Source: Roseovarius sp. EL26 (GTDB lineage: Bacteria > Pseudomonadota > Alphaproteobacteria > Rhodobacterales > Rhodobacteraceae). Taken from it: a stretch of 64,000 bases of DNA. The stretch is from the NCBI RefSeq assembly GCF_900327775.1, contig NZ_OUMZ01000007.1:1289606-1353605 (forward strand), given 5' to 3'. The position numbers and the translations under genes are program-made. Below are positions 47,755 to 58,065 of this stretch, in pieces. Every line of letters starts with the position of its first letter. Positions within the stretch are counted from its first letter, which is position 1. The notes beneath the pieces were generated by a model that searched no databases, was not told the DNA's origin, and worked only from the letters and a program-made list of their open reading frames with translations.

Positions 47755-48972
47755 TTACTGACGCAGCAAATTCGTTGCCGCGGCATCAGCTGCGCGCCAT
47801 TTAATCAATGCATCCCGCACAGCGTCCACCATATTGGCCTGCCATTCCGGATTCGTGATATTTTCAAAGTCCCGTTGGTTGGACAAAAAGCCCAACTCTA
47901 ACAACAATGACGGAATGTCCGAAGATTTAAGCACCGAAAACCCCGCCTCGCGCACGGGCCTTGGATGTAACGGGATAGAATGATTTTTCAATTCCTGATG
48001 CAGGATATGAGCCAAGCTGCGCGTACGAGGTATTGTTTCAAGCCGCGCAAGATCCATCAATATGTCAGCAACGACATCGTCTGTTTCACTCAGATCAATT
48101 CCTGCCAGCATATCCGCACGGTCATGACGTTCCACCAATTTTGCGCTGGCCTTGTCCGATGCACTTTTGGAAAGTGTATACACCGTTGCGCCACGCGCCT
48201 GACCTTCGCTCAAGGCATCTGCATGCAGGGATATGAACACTTCGGCGGCCACCTGATGAGCAATTGCGACGCGACGCTCCAACGAAACGAAGCTGTCATC
48301 TTCACGTGTCAAAATTACTTCGAATTCTCCACTACGTAGCAGGGCTTCTTTCAGATCTCGTGCAAAGGCCAGCATCAGGTCCTTTTCTAATGCACCATTC
48401 TTTTCTGCACCGGGGTCGATGCCTCCATGGCCTGGATCAATCACCACTCGCAACAGACCTTCGCCGTTTTGTGTCTGAGTTGAGATTGTCTGGGCCGGAT
48501 CAACAACATGCTCCCATTCCGGCGTGTTCGGAGATCCGATTTTGGTTGCAAACGCAGCTGGGGAAACTTCTTTCAGGATCACTTCCAACATGGCGCGGCC
48601 GTCAAGATCGTTCACCTCCAGCACAGCTGTTTCCAAGGCGTAAGGGCCTGAGAGATCCGCGACCATCCGCGACCACCCCGGACGAAAACCACCCACACGC
48701 AACGAAGTAACCCGGTCGCTTTGATCCAGTTCCGCAGGGTCGACCCCCTGCCAATCGATTTCCCGAAAGTCCACGACAAGACGCTCTGGATTATCCAGCG
48801 TGAAAACCCGCCATGGCACCCCCTGCGTCAACGTCAGGTTCAACTGAACCCCGCGACGTATGTCTGTGATTGCGTTGTCATTGCCCTCAATCCGGGCCAG
48901 ACCACTGAAGTCCTGTGCATTGGCGCTCATAGCACTAATGCATAAAATTCCTGCCAGAATTATTCTGATCAT
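47755..48972 (-). CDS. N-acetylmuramoyl-L-alanine amidase, AMIN + Amidase_3
   Basis: A periplasmic zinc amidase that cuts the peptide stem from murein during cell separation. The 405 residues comprise a signal peptide (1-19, ending SANAQ), an AMIN targeting domain at about 35-140 and an Amidase_3 catalytic domain from about 172. Zinc ligands and the catalytic Glu are seen in VIDPGHGGIDPGA, VFISLHADAL and LLLELGFLSN. It is AmiC-like and is followed by the PBP1A gene. Confidence 0.94.
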   Translation of the reverse strand: MIRIILAGILCISAMSANAQDFSGLARIEGNDNAITDIRRGVQLNLTLTQGVPWRVFTLDNPERLVVDFREIDWQGVDPAELDQSDRVTSLRVGGFRPGWSRMVADLSGPYALETAVLEVNDLDGRAMLEVILKEVSPAAFATKIGSPNTPEWEHVVDPAQTISTQTQNGEGLLRVVIDPGHGGIDPGAEKNGALEKDLMLAFARDLKEALLRSGEFEVILTREDDSFVSLERRVAIAHQVAAEVFISLHADALSEGQARGATVYTLSKSASDKASAKLVERHDRADMLAGIDLSETDDVVADILMDLARLETIPRTRSLAHILHQELKNHSIPLHPRPVREAGFSVLKSSDIPSLLLELGFLSNQRDFENITNPEWQANMVDAVRDALIKWRAADAAATNLLRQ

Positions 48973-49072
48973 GCTGCTCTTCCGCCGTTTGCTCCGGTCT
49001 TGGCGGCAATCTATAGCACCAGCGGATTAATGAACACCGCTAAGGGAAGTTTTCAAACGTTGTTATGTGATT

Positions 49073-50224
49073 TCAGTTTTGCGTACGGGCCTGCATAAAC
49101 TGCGTTAACCGGCGCACCCCTTCTTTGATATCTGCCGATGACCGTGCATAGGAAAACCGCAAGGTTCCCTGCCCGCGATCAGGGTCGAAATCCAACCCCG
49201 GCGTAACCGCCACGCCAGCCTGATCAAGGATCTCGGCAGCAAAAGCCCGGCTGTCATTGGTCAAATGACTGACATCCGCATAAACATAAAATGCCCCATC
49301 CGGTGGCGCGATCCGATCGAAACCTGCCTTGGGCAAGCCGTCCAGCATCAGGCGGCGATTTTCACTGTATACCGCCATGTTGGCCTGCAGTTCTTCATCA
49401 CAATCCATTGCTGCCAACGCCGCTATCTGGCTGGCATGAGGTGGGCAGATAAACATGTTCTGCGCCAGACGCTCGATCACCCGAACATGATCCTCGGGCA
49501 CTACCATCCAACCGACCCGCCAGCCGGTCATGGAAAAATATTTGGAAAATGAATTGATCACATAGGCCTGATCGTTGATCTCCAGCGCGGTAACCGCTTT
49601 AGCCTCATATTCGATGCCGTGGTAAATTTCATCGCTGATGAAAGCCATGCCTTGATCAGCGACAGTCATCATCAGGCGTTCCAGTTCAGCTCGGCCTAAC
49701 ATGGTGCCCGAGGGATTCGCTGGAGAGGCCACCAGCACCCCAGCCAGGTCCAATCCGGCAAAGTCGGCAGGCGTCGGTTGTAGGCGATTTTCCGCTGTCG
49801 TCTCAACCTCTACTGGTACCAGATCAAGTGCCTTCAGAATTTGCCGATAACTGGGATAGCCGGGACGGCCAATACCTACCCGATCCCCCGCATCAAACAG
49901 CGCAGTAAAGGCCAGAATAAAAGCCGCAGATGACCCTGATGTCACTACGACCCTTTCAGGGTTTAATGTGACCCCATACCAGTCTTTGTATAACGCTGCG
50001 ATCCGCGCGCGCAGCGCTGGCAAGCCAAGCGCAACAGTATACCCCATAGCATCGTGATCCATCGCGTGGATCAGCGCATCGCGCGCGCCTCGCGGTGCGG
50101 GCGTGCCGGGCTGACCAACCTCCATATGAATGATATGGCGACCTTGTGCCTCGGCCCGGCGGGTGGCTTCCATCACATCCATCACGATGAAGGGATCAAC
50201 CTGAGATCGGCTTGAGTTTCGCAT
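49073..50224 (-). CDS. PLP-dependent class I/II aminotransferase
   Basis: A fold-type I aminotransferase of 383 residues. Visible marks are GQPGTPAPRGARDAL near the start, SGSSAAFILAF, ASPANPSGTML near residue 160, DEIYHGIEY and the PLP lysine in SFSKYFSMTGWRVGW (near 230). The group includes aspartate and aromatic aminotransferases; the amino-acid substrate cannot be assigned from sequence. The ATG at 50224 gives the better N-terminus. Divergent from the M48 protease gene with 59 bases between. Confidence 0.9.
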   Translation of the reverse strand: MRNSSRSQVDPFIVMDVMEATRRAEAQGRHIIHMEVGQPGTPAPRGARDALIHAMDHDAMGYTVALGLPALRARIAALYKDWYGVTLNPERVVVTSGSSAAFILAFTALFDAGDRVGIGRPGYPSYRQILKALDLVPVEVETTAENRLQPTPADFAGLDLAGVLVASPANPSGTMLGRAELERLMMTVADQGMAFISDEIYHGIEYEAKAVTALEINDQAYVINSFSKYFSMTGWRVGWMVVPEDHVRVIERLAQNMFICPPHASQIAALAAMDCDEELQANMAVYSENRRLMLDGLPKAGFDRIAPPDGAFYVYADVSHLTNDSRAFAAEILDQAGVAVTPGLDFDPDRGQGTLRFSYARSSADIKEGVRRLTQFMQARTQN

Positions 50225-50283
50225 GTTTTTTTTCCACACTGCTCACGACTTGGCCAACTCACAAGGAAAGGGCCGCGCCGTCA

Positions 50284-51618
50284 ATGCATGTTCTTCGTCT
50301 TTTGATCGCCAGCTTGCTATTAGCGTTTATTCTGGCCTCACCTGCGCGTGCGATTTCGCTGCTGCGAGATCCCGATATCGAATATGCGCTCAAACAGCTG
50401 GCCGCCCCGATCCTCAAGGCTGCGGGCCTCAGCCCCTCGCGGATCAGTATTCTGGTCGTGGATGACCGGTCACTGAACGCTTTTGTAGTCGATCAAAACC
50501 ATATCTTTGTGAATTCCGGATTGATCTTGAAAATGAAAACTCCAGCGATGCTGCAATCTGTGTTGGCACACGAGGCGGGCCATATCGCTAACGGCCACCT
50601 GATGCGCCGTCCGATTAACCTACGTAATGCGCGCACCGCCGCAGGAATCGGCGCAGTGCTGGCTGCGGTTGGCGGTGCGGCTGTTGGCAACGGGGCACTG
50701 GCGGCAGGCGCTGCGGCCGGGGTACAAGGCTCGGCGCTACGCTCATTCTTTGCTCATACCCGCGCCGAAGAAAATGCCGCTGACCAAAGCGGGTTACGCT
50801 ACATGGCCAACGCTGGCATCGATCCACAGGGCGCGGTCGAAGTGATTGACTTATTTCGCGGACAAGAGGCCCTATCTGTTGGCCGCCGCGATCCTTACGC
50901 CAGCACCCACCCACTGTCTTCGGATCGATATCGCACGGTTAACCAGCTTGCCTCGGCCTATGCCGGCAAGGCCAAGCCGAACCCCGCATCGGATTACTGG
51001 TTCGCACGAGCCAAAGGCAAACTGTCTGCTTTCAAACGTTCGCCAAAATGGACATTGACCCGCGCAGGAGAAAGCGGATTTTCTGATGTGAAATACATGC
51101 GGCAAGCCGTGGCCAACCATCTACGGTCAAAAACTAAGAAATCAATCAGTGCAATAAACATGGCCATCGCCGCCCGCCCGAAAGACCCTTATTATTACGA
51201 ACTCAAAGGTCAAATCCTGATGGAAAGCCGTCAATTCTCCGCAGCCGCCTCAGCCTATGGCACAGCGGCCAACTTGGCCCCTAAAAATGCCTTGATCCTT
51301 GGTTCATATGGTCGTGCTTTAATGGCACAGGGTCAGATCAAGAAAGCGACACAGTATCTGGAGAAGTCCCGCGCTTTGGACGCGCGTGACATCCGGGTTA
51401 TGCGCGATTTGGCCAGTGCTTATGCCAAACAGGGCAACAATGGCATGGCCTCATTAATGACTGCCGAACGTTATGCGCTGTCAGGTCGCTTGCACGACGC
51501 AGGTGTTCATGCCAAACGCGCGTCAGACCTTTTGCCTCGGGGCTCGACCGGTTGGCGGCGCGCTCAAGATGTCTTATCTGCATCTGAGGCAGTCTCGAAA
51601 AAACGGAGAAAGAAATGA
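50284..51618 (+). CDS. M48 metalloprotease with TPR repeats (BepA-like)
   Basis: A periplasmic zinc protease/chaperone that monitors outer-membrane protein assembly. The 444 residues begin with a signal peptide (1-23, ending ARA). The zinc motif His96-Glu97-x-x-His100 (AHEAGH) is followed by a third ligand in RAEENAADQSG. A hydrophobic glycine/alanine segment at about 120-150 and helical TPR repeats at about 280-420 complete the BepA-type layout. BepA acts on LptD in E. coli, and lptD is in this window. The stop overlaps the next gene (ATGA). Confidence 0.92.
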   Translation: MHVLRLLIASLLLAFILASPARAISLLRDPDIEYALKQLAAPILKAAGLSPSRISILVVDDRSLNAFVVDQNHIFVNSGLILKMKTPAMLQSVLAHEAGHIANGHLMRRPINLRNARTAAGIGAVLAAVGGAAVGNGALAAGAAAGVQGSALRSFFAHTRAEENAADQSGLRYMANAGIDPQGAVEVIDLFRGQEALSVGRRDPYASTHPLSSDRYRTVNQLASAYAGKAKPNPASDYWFARAKGKLSAFKRSPKWTLTRAGESGFSDVKYMRQAVANHLRSKTKKSISAINMAIAARPKDPYYYELKGQILMESRQFSAAASAYGTAANLAPKNALILGSYGRALMAQGQIKKATQYLEKSRALDARDIRVMRDLASAYAKQGNNGMASLMTAERYALSGRLHDAGVHAKRASDLLPRGSTGWRRAQDVLSASEAVSKKRRKK

Positions 51619-52370
51619 TGTTGAAGTCAACCCTCAGTGCGATGGCACTTGCCACGACCTGCCTTGCCTTGCCAGTACAAGCGCTGGATCTCGACAGCAT
51701 GTCCGAGGCTGAACGAGAGGCGTTTCGCACCGAAATACGAGCTTATCTTCTTGAAAACCCCGAAGTGATCATGGAGGCAGTCGCCGTGTTAGAACAACGC
51801 GAGGCCGCAGCACAGCAACAAGATGACGTCGCACTGGTCGAGCAAAATCGCGAAGCTCTGTTTGATGACGGCCATTCCTGGGTTGGTGGCAATCTTGAGG
51901 GTGACATAACACTGGTTGAGTTCATGGATTATCGCTGTGGTTACTGCAAACGCGCCTCTCCCGAGGTCGAAGCGCTGTTGGCCGCGGATGGCAACATCAA
52001 ACTTGTGATCAAAGAATACCCAATTCTGGGCGAAGCCTCGGTTCTCGCCTCTCGCTTTGCTATCGCTACACAGCAAGTCGCAGGCGAGGACAGTTATAAA
52101 GCCCTGCACGATGCGCTAATCGCGTTCAATGGCGATATTACAGAGCCCGCGCTGCGTCGCTTGGGCAATGCACTTGAATTGGACACGGTGGCCATCCTTG
52201 CCCATATGAGCAGCCCTGAAGTCGATCAGGTGATCGCCGAAAACCATCAGTTGGCGCAAAAGCTGAATATCACTGGGACGCCATCATTTGTGATGGAAGA
52301 TCAGATGCTTCGTGGATTTCTGCCCGCTGATGCCATGCAGCAGATGGCGGCGCAAATCAGAACGCAATAA
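51615..52370 (+). CDS. DsbA-family thiol:disulfide protein (ScsC-like)
   Basis: A periplasmic thioredoxin-fold oxidoreductase of 251 residues. It has a signal peptide (about 1-23), an N-terminal helical segment that in ScsC-type proteins drives oligomerisation (about 30-75) and the active site Cys-Gly-Tyr-Cys (YRCGYCKRAS, near residue 114). The cis-Pro motif is GTPSFV near residue 220. Two ATG codons are adjacent at the start. Translation is coupled to the M48 protease, suggesting joint work in envelope quality control. Confidence 0.92.
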   Translation: MMLKSTLSAMALATTCLALPVQALDLDSMSEAEREAFRTEIRAYLLENPEVIMEAVAVLEQREAAAQQQDDVALVEQNREALFDDGHSWVGGNLEGDITLVEFMDYRCGYCKRASPEVEALLAADGNIKLVIKEYPILGEASVLASRFAIATQQVAGEDSYKALHDALIAFNGDITEPALRRLGNALELDTVAILAHMSSPEVDQVIAENHQLAQKLNITGTPSFVMEDQMLRGFLPADAMQQMAAQIRTQ

Positions 52371-52391
52371 AACACGACAAGCGCTTCGCAG

Positions 52392-53525
52392 TTATTCCGC
52401 TGCGGAGCGTTCTTCGATCTGTTCTTTGTCTAGTTCAGCGGCGCGCTTCTCGACCTCTTCCACAATATGTTCGACCATTTGATCATTGCTCATCTTGTGA
52501 CTGGCCTTGCCAGCGAGATACACCATGCCATTGCCAGCCCCACCACCGGTGAAACCGACATCCGTCATCAACGCCTCGCCGGGGCCATTCACAACGCAGC
52601 CGATGATGCTCAGGCTCATTGGTGTTTTTATATGTTCAAGGCGTTTTTCAAGCGTTTCGACAGTTTTGATCACATCGAATCCTTGCCGCGCACAGCTCGG
52701 GCAGGAAATGATATTCACACCGCGATGGCGCAGGCCAAGCGATTTCAGGATCTCATAGCCAACCTTGACCTCTTCTACCGGATCAGCAGATAGGGAAACG
52801 CGAATTGTATCGCCGATGCCCATCCACAACAGATTTCCCATACCGATGGCCGATTTGATCGTTCCGCTGGTCAGACCACCGGCCTCGGTAATACCAAGAT
52901 GAATCGGCGCATCCGTGGCCTCAGCCAGCTGTTGATAGGCTGCTGCAGCCATAAAGACATCACTGGCCTTCACACTGATCTTAAACTCATGAAAATCATG
53001 ATCTTGCAGGATTCGAATATGATCCAAACCAGATTCAACCATCGCTTCAGGGCATGGCTCACCGTATTTGTCCAAAAGATGCTTTTCCAACGATCCCGCA
53101 TTCACACCGATCCGGATAGAGCAGCCATGATCGCGCGCAGCTGAGATCACTTCGCGCACACGGTCAGCGCTACCAATGTTACCCGGGTTGATCCGCAAGC
53201 AAGCAGCCCCTGCTTCGGCTGCTTCGATCCCGCGTTTGTAATGGAAATGTATGTCTGCAACGATGGGTACCGGGCTTTCAGCCACAATATATTTGAGCGC
53301 TTTGGCGCTGTCCTCATCGGGAACGGAAATTCGGACGATATCCGCCCCTGCCTCAGCTGCGGCTTGCACTTGCGCCACCGTTGCCGCGACATCTCGGGTG
53401 TCGGTGTTGGTCATCGTCTGCACGCTAATTGGCGCGCCCCCTCCGACAGCTACGTTGCCCACGTGAATTTGACGACTTTCACGGCGATAAATATTGCGCC
53501 AAGGACGGATATGATTCAGCGACAT
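52392..53525 (-). CDS. ispG: 4-hydroxy-3-methylbut-2-en-1-yl diphosphate synthase (IspG/GcpE)
   Basis: An iron-sulfur enzyme of the non-mevalonate isoprenoid route, converting MEcPP to HMBPP. The 377 residues have an N-terminal TIM barrel ([29 protein letters not shown]) and a C-terminal cluster domain with the Cys ligands in [12 protein letters not shown] and [13 protein letters not shown] chose the ATG at 53525, with GGGG six bases upstream; 53537 is possible. Converges on the DsbA gene with a 21-base gap. Confidence 0.96.
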   Translation of the reverse strand: MSLNHIRPWRNIYRRESRQIHVGNVAVGGGAPISVQTMTNTDTRDVAATVAQVQAAAEAGADIVRISVPDEDSAKALKYIVAESPVPIVADIHFHYKRGIEAAEAGAACLRINPGNIGSADRVREVISAARDHGCSIRIGVNAGSLEKHLLDKYGEPCPEAMVESGLDHIRILQDHDFHEFKISVKASDVFMAAAAYQQLAEATDAPIHLGITEAGGLTSGTIKSAIGMGNLLWMGIGDTIRVSLSADPVEEVKVGYEILKSLGLRHRGVNIISCPSCARQGFDVIKTVETLEKRLEHIKTPMSLSIIGCVVNGPGEALMTDVGFTGGGAGNGMVYLAGKASHKMSNDQMVEHIVEEVEKRAAELDKEQIEERSAAE

Positions 53526-53603
53526 TACAAACCCCATGCCGGATACAGACAGTTATGTCTTAGATAGGCACACTACCGGTCGCAGGCAATCGACAATTCT
53601 GGG

Positions 53604-54833
53604 TTATTCTTCCGGCGTGTCATCTTCGACCGGTGCCGTATTCAGCGCCGCGACATATTTGAACAGATCCTGATCCTGCTCTGGCGCTGCATCGCTATAG
53701 GCATCGGTGATAGTTTCCGCATCCAACTTCAGATCAGAGGTAACTGAACCGCGCGCGCCTGCAGGACCATAGAGCTTCCCATCAACCTGAAAATAAACCC
53801 CACCGGATTCACCAATTTTGGCGACTTGCGCTTCTTCAGTTGCTGGCACGTCATAAGATTCGCCAGCTTTCATCACCGTTTCATAAACAATGCTTCCATT
53901 GGCAGCGCGAACGCGCACCCAAGATGGGCGCACCGCGACCATTTGCAATCCGGGTAATGGATCTTTGAGCACCTGAGGACTGGGCAAAGGATCATGCGGA
54001 TTAGCTGTCAGACGTTCGGCAGCAGAACTTGTGTCTGTTTGTGGCAGGCCCGGGCGCAACGCGCCAACCTGTCTGGGGTCCAGTGTCGAAATCGGCGCAT
54101 CCCGCGCGATCAATACAGGCACATCCAGCGCCTCAGGGCGATACAAACGATCCAGCTTATCTTCTGCTGGGGCGCGGAAAATTGTGCCATTTTCTGTCAG
54201 CTGCGGGCTATCCTCAAACACCTGACCATTACCAGCCAGTGGATCAAGATCAGCTAAAACGTCTGGTGTGTTCTCGACCGGTGCAAATTGCACGCGCTGC
54301 ACTTCGTTCAAAACAGCCCAGCCGCCATAACCGATCCCAGCGATCAATGCGCCAAGAACTAATACCGATCCAATGGCACCCGGTTCAATTCTGGACAAAA
54401 AGCCATCGTTGGCATGCATATAAGCTGGTGCCTGCCCAAACAACGGATCATCAATGCGAGTGGATTTTTTCAGAACACCAGTGTTCTTGCGGATTGTAGA
54501 TGCTTCGGCTGACATGCCGTGCGCGATCGAGAAACCGCTTTCAGTGCAAAAGTCACTGAATGCCTGATCAGGATTCATGCCAAGATAGCGCGCGTAAGAA
54601 CGGACATATCCCGGAATGAAGCCCGGAGTATCGAATGCATCCGGGTCAGAATTTTCTATGGCTGCAATATATGGAGCCTTGATTCGCAGCTCTCGCTCTA
54701 CATCCAGCAACGATTTTCCCATCGTTGCCCGCTCACCGCGCATGGTATCACCAAGACGCAGTTGAAAGTCGTCAAACCCCTTTGGTTCAACGTCCCGAAC
54801 ACTATCTTTGCGCGTAGATCGACGCCCGATCAT
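53604..54833 (-). CDS. RodZ-like HTH membrane protein (DUF4115)
   Basis: A cytoskeleton-linked morphogenesis protein candidate. The 409 residues hold a cytoplasmic Cro/CI-type helix-turn-helix at about 24-95 (LGDTMRGERATMGKSLLDVERELRIKAPYIAAIEN in sense order), one membrane helix at about 170-195 and a periplasmic DUF4115 domain near 305-385 (VRVRAANGSIVYETVMKAGESY). In RodZ the HTH contacts MreB. It lies just upstream of ispG on the same strand, 78 bases away, a frequent arrangement in proteobacteria. Confidence 0.88.
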   Translation of the reverse strand: MIGRRSTRKDSVRDVEPKGFDDFQLRLGDTMRGERATMGKSLLDVERELRIKAPYIAAIENSDPDAFDTPGFIPGYVRSYARYLGMNPDQAFSDFCTESGFSIAHGMSAEASTIRKNTGVLKKSTRIDDPLFGQAPAYMHANDGFLSRIEPGAIGSVLVLGALIAGIGYGGWAVLNEVQRVQFAPVENTPDVLADLDPLAGNGQVFEDSPQLTENGTIFRAPAEDKLDRLYRPEALDVPVLIARDAPISTLDPRQVGALRPGLPQTDTSSAAERLTANPHDPLPSPQVLKDPLPGLQMVAVRPSWVRVRAANGSIVYETVMKAGESYDVPATEEAQVAKIGESGGVYFQVDGKLYGPAGARGSVTSDLKLDAETITDAYSDAAPEQDQDLFKYVAALNTAPVEDDTPEE

Positions 54834-54945
54834 GCAGCCTGCCCCTTATTAACTTAAATGACACCCCAAAGTCCCGATTCGAGCGTCACCCGTTTTCTTT
54901 AGATCAGACTAACATATTTCAAGTTAATTTGCACTTTTGATGGCA

Positions 54946-56169
54946 TCATCCTGTCATTTCGGCGCGATTCAGCGCGCAATGGCTCCATAATTCATCCATC
55001 GCCTGCACTAGACGGTTCATTTCATCCGGCCCGTGCACCGGAGAAGGGGTGAAACGCAGACGCTCAGTTCCGCGTGGAACGGTAGGGAAGTTGATCGGCT
55101 GTGCATAAATTCCGTACCGTTCAAGCAGCATATCACTAAGGATTTTGGTATGCACAGGGTTACCCACCATCACCGGCACGATATGTGACCCGTGATCAAT
55201 CAACGGCATCCCGAGCCCCTTGAAGCGCAATTTTAAGATTTTTGCCTGCGTTTGTTGTTGATCGCGTAGATCCTGATCCCGCTTGAGGTGTGCAACGCTA
55301 GCAGCTGCCCCGGCTGCAACAGCAGGCGGCAAAGACGTCGTAAAGATAAAACCCGGTGCATAAGAGCGGATCGCGTCGCACATTTTCTCACTTGCTGCGA
55401 TATAGCCCCCCATCACGCCAAACGCCTTGGCCAATGTGCCATTGATAATGTCCAGCCGGTGCATCAGGCGATCACGTTCCGCCACGCCACCACCGCGTGG
55501 GCCATACATGCCCACAGCGTGAACTTCATCGATATAAGTCAGTGCGCCAAATTCATCTGCCAGATCGCAGATCTCTTCAATAGGGCCAAAATCACCGTCC
55601 ATCGAATAAATCGATTCAAAGGCAATCAACTTTGGCGCATTCGGATCATCAGCCTCGATCAACTCGCGCAGATGCGCCAGATCATTATGGCGGAAAATCC
55701 TTTTTGCGCCGCCATTACGACGCACCCCTTCGATCATCGAGGCATGGTTGCGTTCATCACTATAGATGATCAGTCCCGGAAACAGCTTTGGCAGCGTGCT
55801 CAGTGTGGCATCATTCGCAATATAGGCACTGGTGAACAGCAAAGCGGATTCTTTGCCATGCAAATCAGCCAGTTCAGCCTCTAGCTGCTTATGATAAACG
55901 GTTGTGCCAGAAATATTGCGTGTTCCGCCCGACCCCGCACCAGTCGCATCAAGCGCTTCGTGCATTGCATTCAAAACAACCGGATGTTGCCCCATGCCTA
56001 AGTAATCATTGCCACACCAAACAGTGATCGGGCGTTCATCACCATCAGGGTGCCGCCAGACAGCATGCGGGAACTGACCTTTCTTGCGTTCAATATCAAT
56101 AAAAGTCCGGTAGCGACCTTCATCATGCAAGCGGGCAATCGCCTCATCCAGTTTTGCTGTGTAGTCCAA
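54946..56169 (-). CDS. hemA: 5-aminolevulinate synthase
   Basis: Condenses glycine and succinyl-CoA to 5-aminolevulinate, the first tetrapyrrole step (C4 or Shemin route, characteristic of alphaproteobacteria). The 407 residues carry [28 protein letters not shown], the [13 protein letters not shown] segment and the PLP lysine Lys248 in NGTLAKAFG, the same position as in Rhodobacter enzymes. A perfect FNR-type site lies 137 bases upstream, fitting known oxygen control of hemA in purple bacteria. Confidence 0.97.
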   Translation of the reverse strand: MDYTAKLDEAIARLHDEGRYRTFIDIERKKGQFPHAVWRHPDGDERPITVWCGNDYLGMGQHPVVLNAMHEALDATGAGSGGTRNISGTTVYHKQLEAELADLHGKESALLFTSAYIANDATLSTLPKLFPGLIIYSDERNHASMIEGVRRNGGAKRIFRHNDLAHLRELIEADDPNAPKLIAFESIYSMDGDFGPIEEICDLADEFGALTYIDEVHAVGMYGPRGGGVAERDRLMHRLDIINGTLAKAFGVMGGYIAASEKMCDAIRSYAPGFIFTTSLPPAVAAGAAASVAHLKRDQDLRDQQQTQAKILKLRFKGLGMPLIDHGSHIVPVMVGNPVHTKILSDMLLERYGIYAQPINFPTVPRGTERLRFTPSPVHGPDEMNRLVQAMDELWSHCALNRAEMTG

Positions 56170-56305
56170 AGGGCATCCCCTAGTCGTGTTGCGCGCCGCG
56201 CTCTGGCTTGGCTTTATTAAGCTTTTAGACAGAGTCGGACAGTTTTTCCAGTCATAGGTCTTATAACTCGTTCACAAAAGGCTACAAAATGCCGCTGCTA
56301 CTGCC

Positions 56306-56319
56306 TTGATCCGGATCAA
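56306..56319. promoter_or_regulatory. Perfect FNR/FnrL box between hemA and the dipeptidase gene
   Basis: TTGATCCGGATCAA matches the TTGAT-N4-ATCAA consensus exactly. It lies in the 217-base divergent gap, about 137 bases upstream of the hemA ATG and 68 bases upstream of the dipeptidase ATG. FnrL regulation of hemA is established in Rhodobacter sphaeroides; use of this copy is inferred. Confidence 0.65.
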
Positions 56320-56386
56320 ACTCTGGACAGTAAGGCGCGGCCTGATACCTTCGCCGCCAAATAAACACCTCGAGCCGGAGCAAAAG

Positions 56387-57778
56387 ATGTCCATTGACGC
56401 CATATTATCCCACATCGACGACCAAATGCCCAACGCCCTTGAGCGCCTTAAGGGATTGCTGCGAATTCCATCAATTTCAACTGATCCGGCCTATGCTCAG
56501 CATTGTCAGGACGCCGCTGACTGGTTGGTCAATGACCTGCGCGACATTGGGGTAAGTGCAGAAAAGCGCCTAACCCCTGGGCACCCAATGGTTGTTGGCC
56601 ACTACGGGGACAGCGCCTCTGAATCCGGGCCGCATCTTTTGTTTTATGGCCACTATGACGTACAGCCGGTTGATCCTCTTGATCTGTGGAACAGTGATCC
56701 ATTTGACCCGCAGATCGAAAACACGGCAAACGGCCCAGTCATTCGCGGCCGGGGTGCATCCGACGACAAAGGACAGCTGATGACCTTTGTAGAGGCCTGT
56801 CGCGCCTACAAAGCCGTGACAGGCACCCTCCCCTGTCGCATCACATTTTTCTTTGAAGGTGAAGAAGAATCCGGCTCACCGTCACTTATTCCCTTTCTCA
56901 AAGAAAACGCCGACGAATTAACTGCAGATATCGCGTTGGTATGCGACACGTCTATGGTCTCGCCCGGGGTGCCATCAATTTCATCGCAACTGCGCGGCAT
57001 GCTGAAAGATGAGTTCACCATTCATGGCCCCCGGATTGACCTGCATTCCGGTCATTATGGCGGCCCCGGATTAAACCCGCTCAAGGAGATTTCGCGAATC
57101 ATCGCGACCTTTCATGATGACCAAGGACGTGTTGCCGTCGAAAATTTCTATGATGGCGTGCAAGAAGTGCCCGCCGAATTGTTGCGACAATGGGAAAACT
57201 GTGGGTTCGATGAGGAAACATACCTCAGCTCTGTTGGCTTCACGCAACCACACGGAGAAGTCGGATATTCCACATTGGTTCAGCAGTGGGCACGCCCAAC
57301 ATTAGAGATCAACGGGCTCTGGGGGGGATATCAGGGCGTGGGGTCAAAAACTGTCATCCCAGCCGAGGCTCATTGCAAATTGACCTGCCGTTTAGTGGGC
57401 GACATGGACCCCGACATCGTGCGTGATGCGGTGCGCAAACACGTCGAAGACCGCCTCTCTACGGATGCACGCATCACTTGGAACAACGATCTTGAGGGCT
57501 CTCCTGCCTCGGTCATGAATATCGACCGGCCAGAATTTGAACGCGCCCGACAGGCACTGTCGGACGAATGGAACCGAGAAGCGGTTTTTGCAGGCATGGG
57601 CGGCTCGATCCCGGTCACACGGTTTTTCACTGATATCCTTAGCCTTGATTCCATGTTGATCGGTTTTGCTCAGGATGATGATGCAATTCATAGCCCCAAT
57701 GAAAAGTATGACGTGGAAAGTTTTCACAAAGGCATTCGTAGCTGGGCCCGTGTTCTGGACAAGCTTAACAAGGCGTAA
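56387..57778 (+). CDS. M20-family dipeptidase
   Basis: A zinc dipeptidase/carboxypeptidase of 463 residues. Metal and catalytic residues lie in LLFYGHYDVQPVDP (His and Asp, about 86-90), GRGASDDKGQ (bridging Asp near 121), EGEEESGSPSL (Glu-Glu near 157), ALVCDTSM and the late DDDAIHSPNEKYDV (His). A lid domain occupies about 205-350. The ATG at 56387 follows GGAG; earlier in-frame starts are not supported. It shares its upstream region, including the FNR box, with hemA. Confidence 0.92.
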   Translation: MSIDAILSHIDDQMPNALERLKGLLRIPSISTDPAYAQHCQDAADWLVNDLRDIGVSAEKRLTPGHPMVVGHYGDSASESGPHLLFYGHYDVQPVDPLDLWNSDPFDPQIENTANGPVIRGRGASDDKGQLMTFVEACRAYKAVTGTLPCRITFFFEGEEESGSPSLIPFLKENADELTADIALVCDTSMVSPGVPSISSQLRGMLKDEFTIHGPRIDLHSGHYGGPGLNPLKEISRIIATFHDDQGRVAVENFYDGVQEVPAELLRQWENCGFDEETYLSSVGFTQPHGEVGYSTLVQQWARPTLEINGLWGGYQGVGSKTVIPAEAHCKLTCRLVGDMDPDIVRDAVRKHVEDRLSTDARITWNNDLEGSPASVMNIDRPEFERARQALSDEWNREAVFAGMGGSIPVTRFFTDILSLDSMLIGFAQDDDAIHSPNEKYDVESFHKGIRSWARVLDKLNKA

Positions 57779-57879
57779 AATGCGACCCTAAGGCCATGAA
57801 ATATCTTTATTCTCATGGCCTTGAACGCCACACTTATTCTTTAGGAATATATTTTATTTATATTTCTTAAGGAAAGTGA

Positions 57880-57956
57880 TGGCGCGGTTGACGGGGCTCG
57901 AACCCGCGACCCCCGGCGTGACAGGCCGGTACTCTAACCAACTGAGCTACAACCGC
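57880..57956 (-). tRNA. tRNA-Asp (GUC), copy 1
   Basis: A 77-base gene with encoded CCA. Acceptor GCGGTTG pairs with CAACCGC, the discriminator is G, the anticodon stem CCGGC/GCCGG encloses a loop with GTC, and the T-loop is TTCGAGC. Identical to the second copy 32 bases away. Confidence 0.97.
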
Positions 57957-57988
57957 GCATAACGCATCTGGCTTTGTTCAGGCAGTGA

Positions 57989-58065
57989 TGGCGCGGTTGA
58001 CGGGGCTCGAACCCGCGACCCCCGGCGTGACAGGCCGGTACTCTAACCAACTGAGCTACAACCGC
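57989..58065 (-). tRNA. tRNA-Asp (GUC), copy 2
   Basis: Same 77-base sequence as the neighbouring copy, including encoded CCA. The identity extends at least seven bases beyond the 3' end, which suggests a recent tandem duplication. On the minus strand this copy is the upstream one, so both are probably processed from one transcript. Confidence 0.97.
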
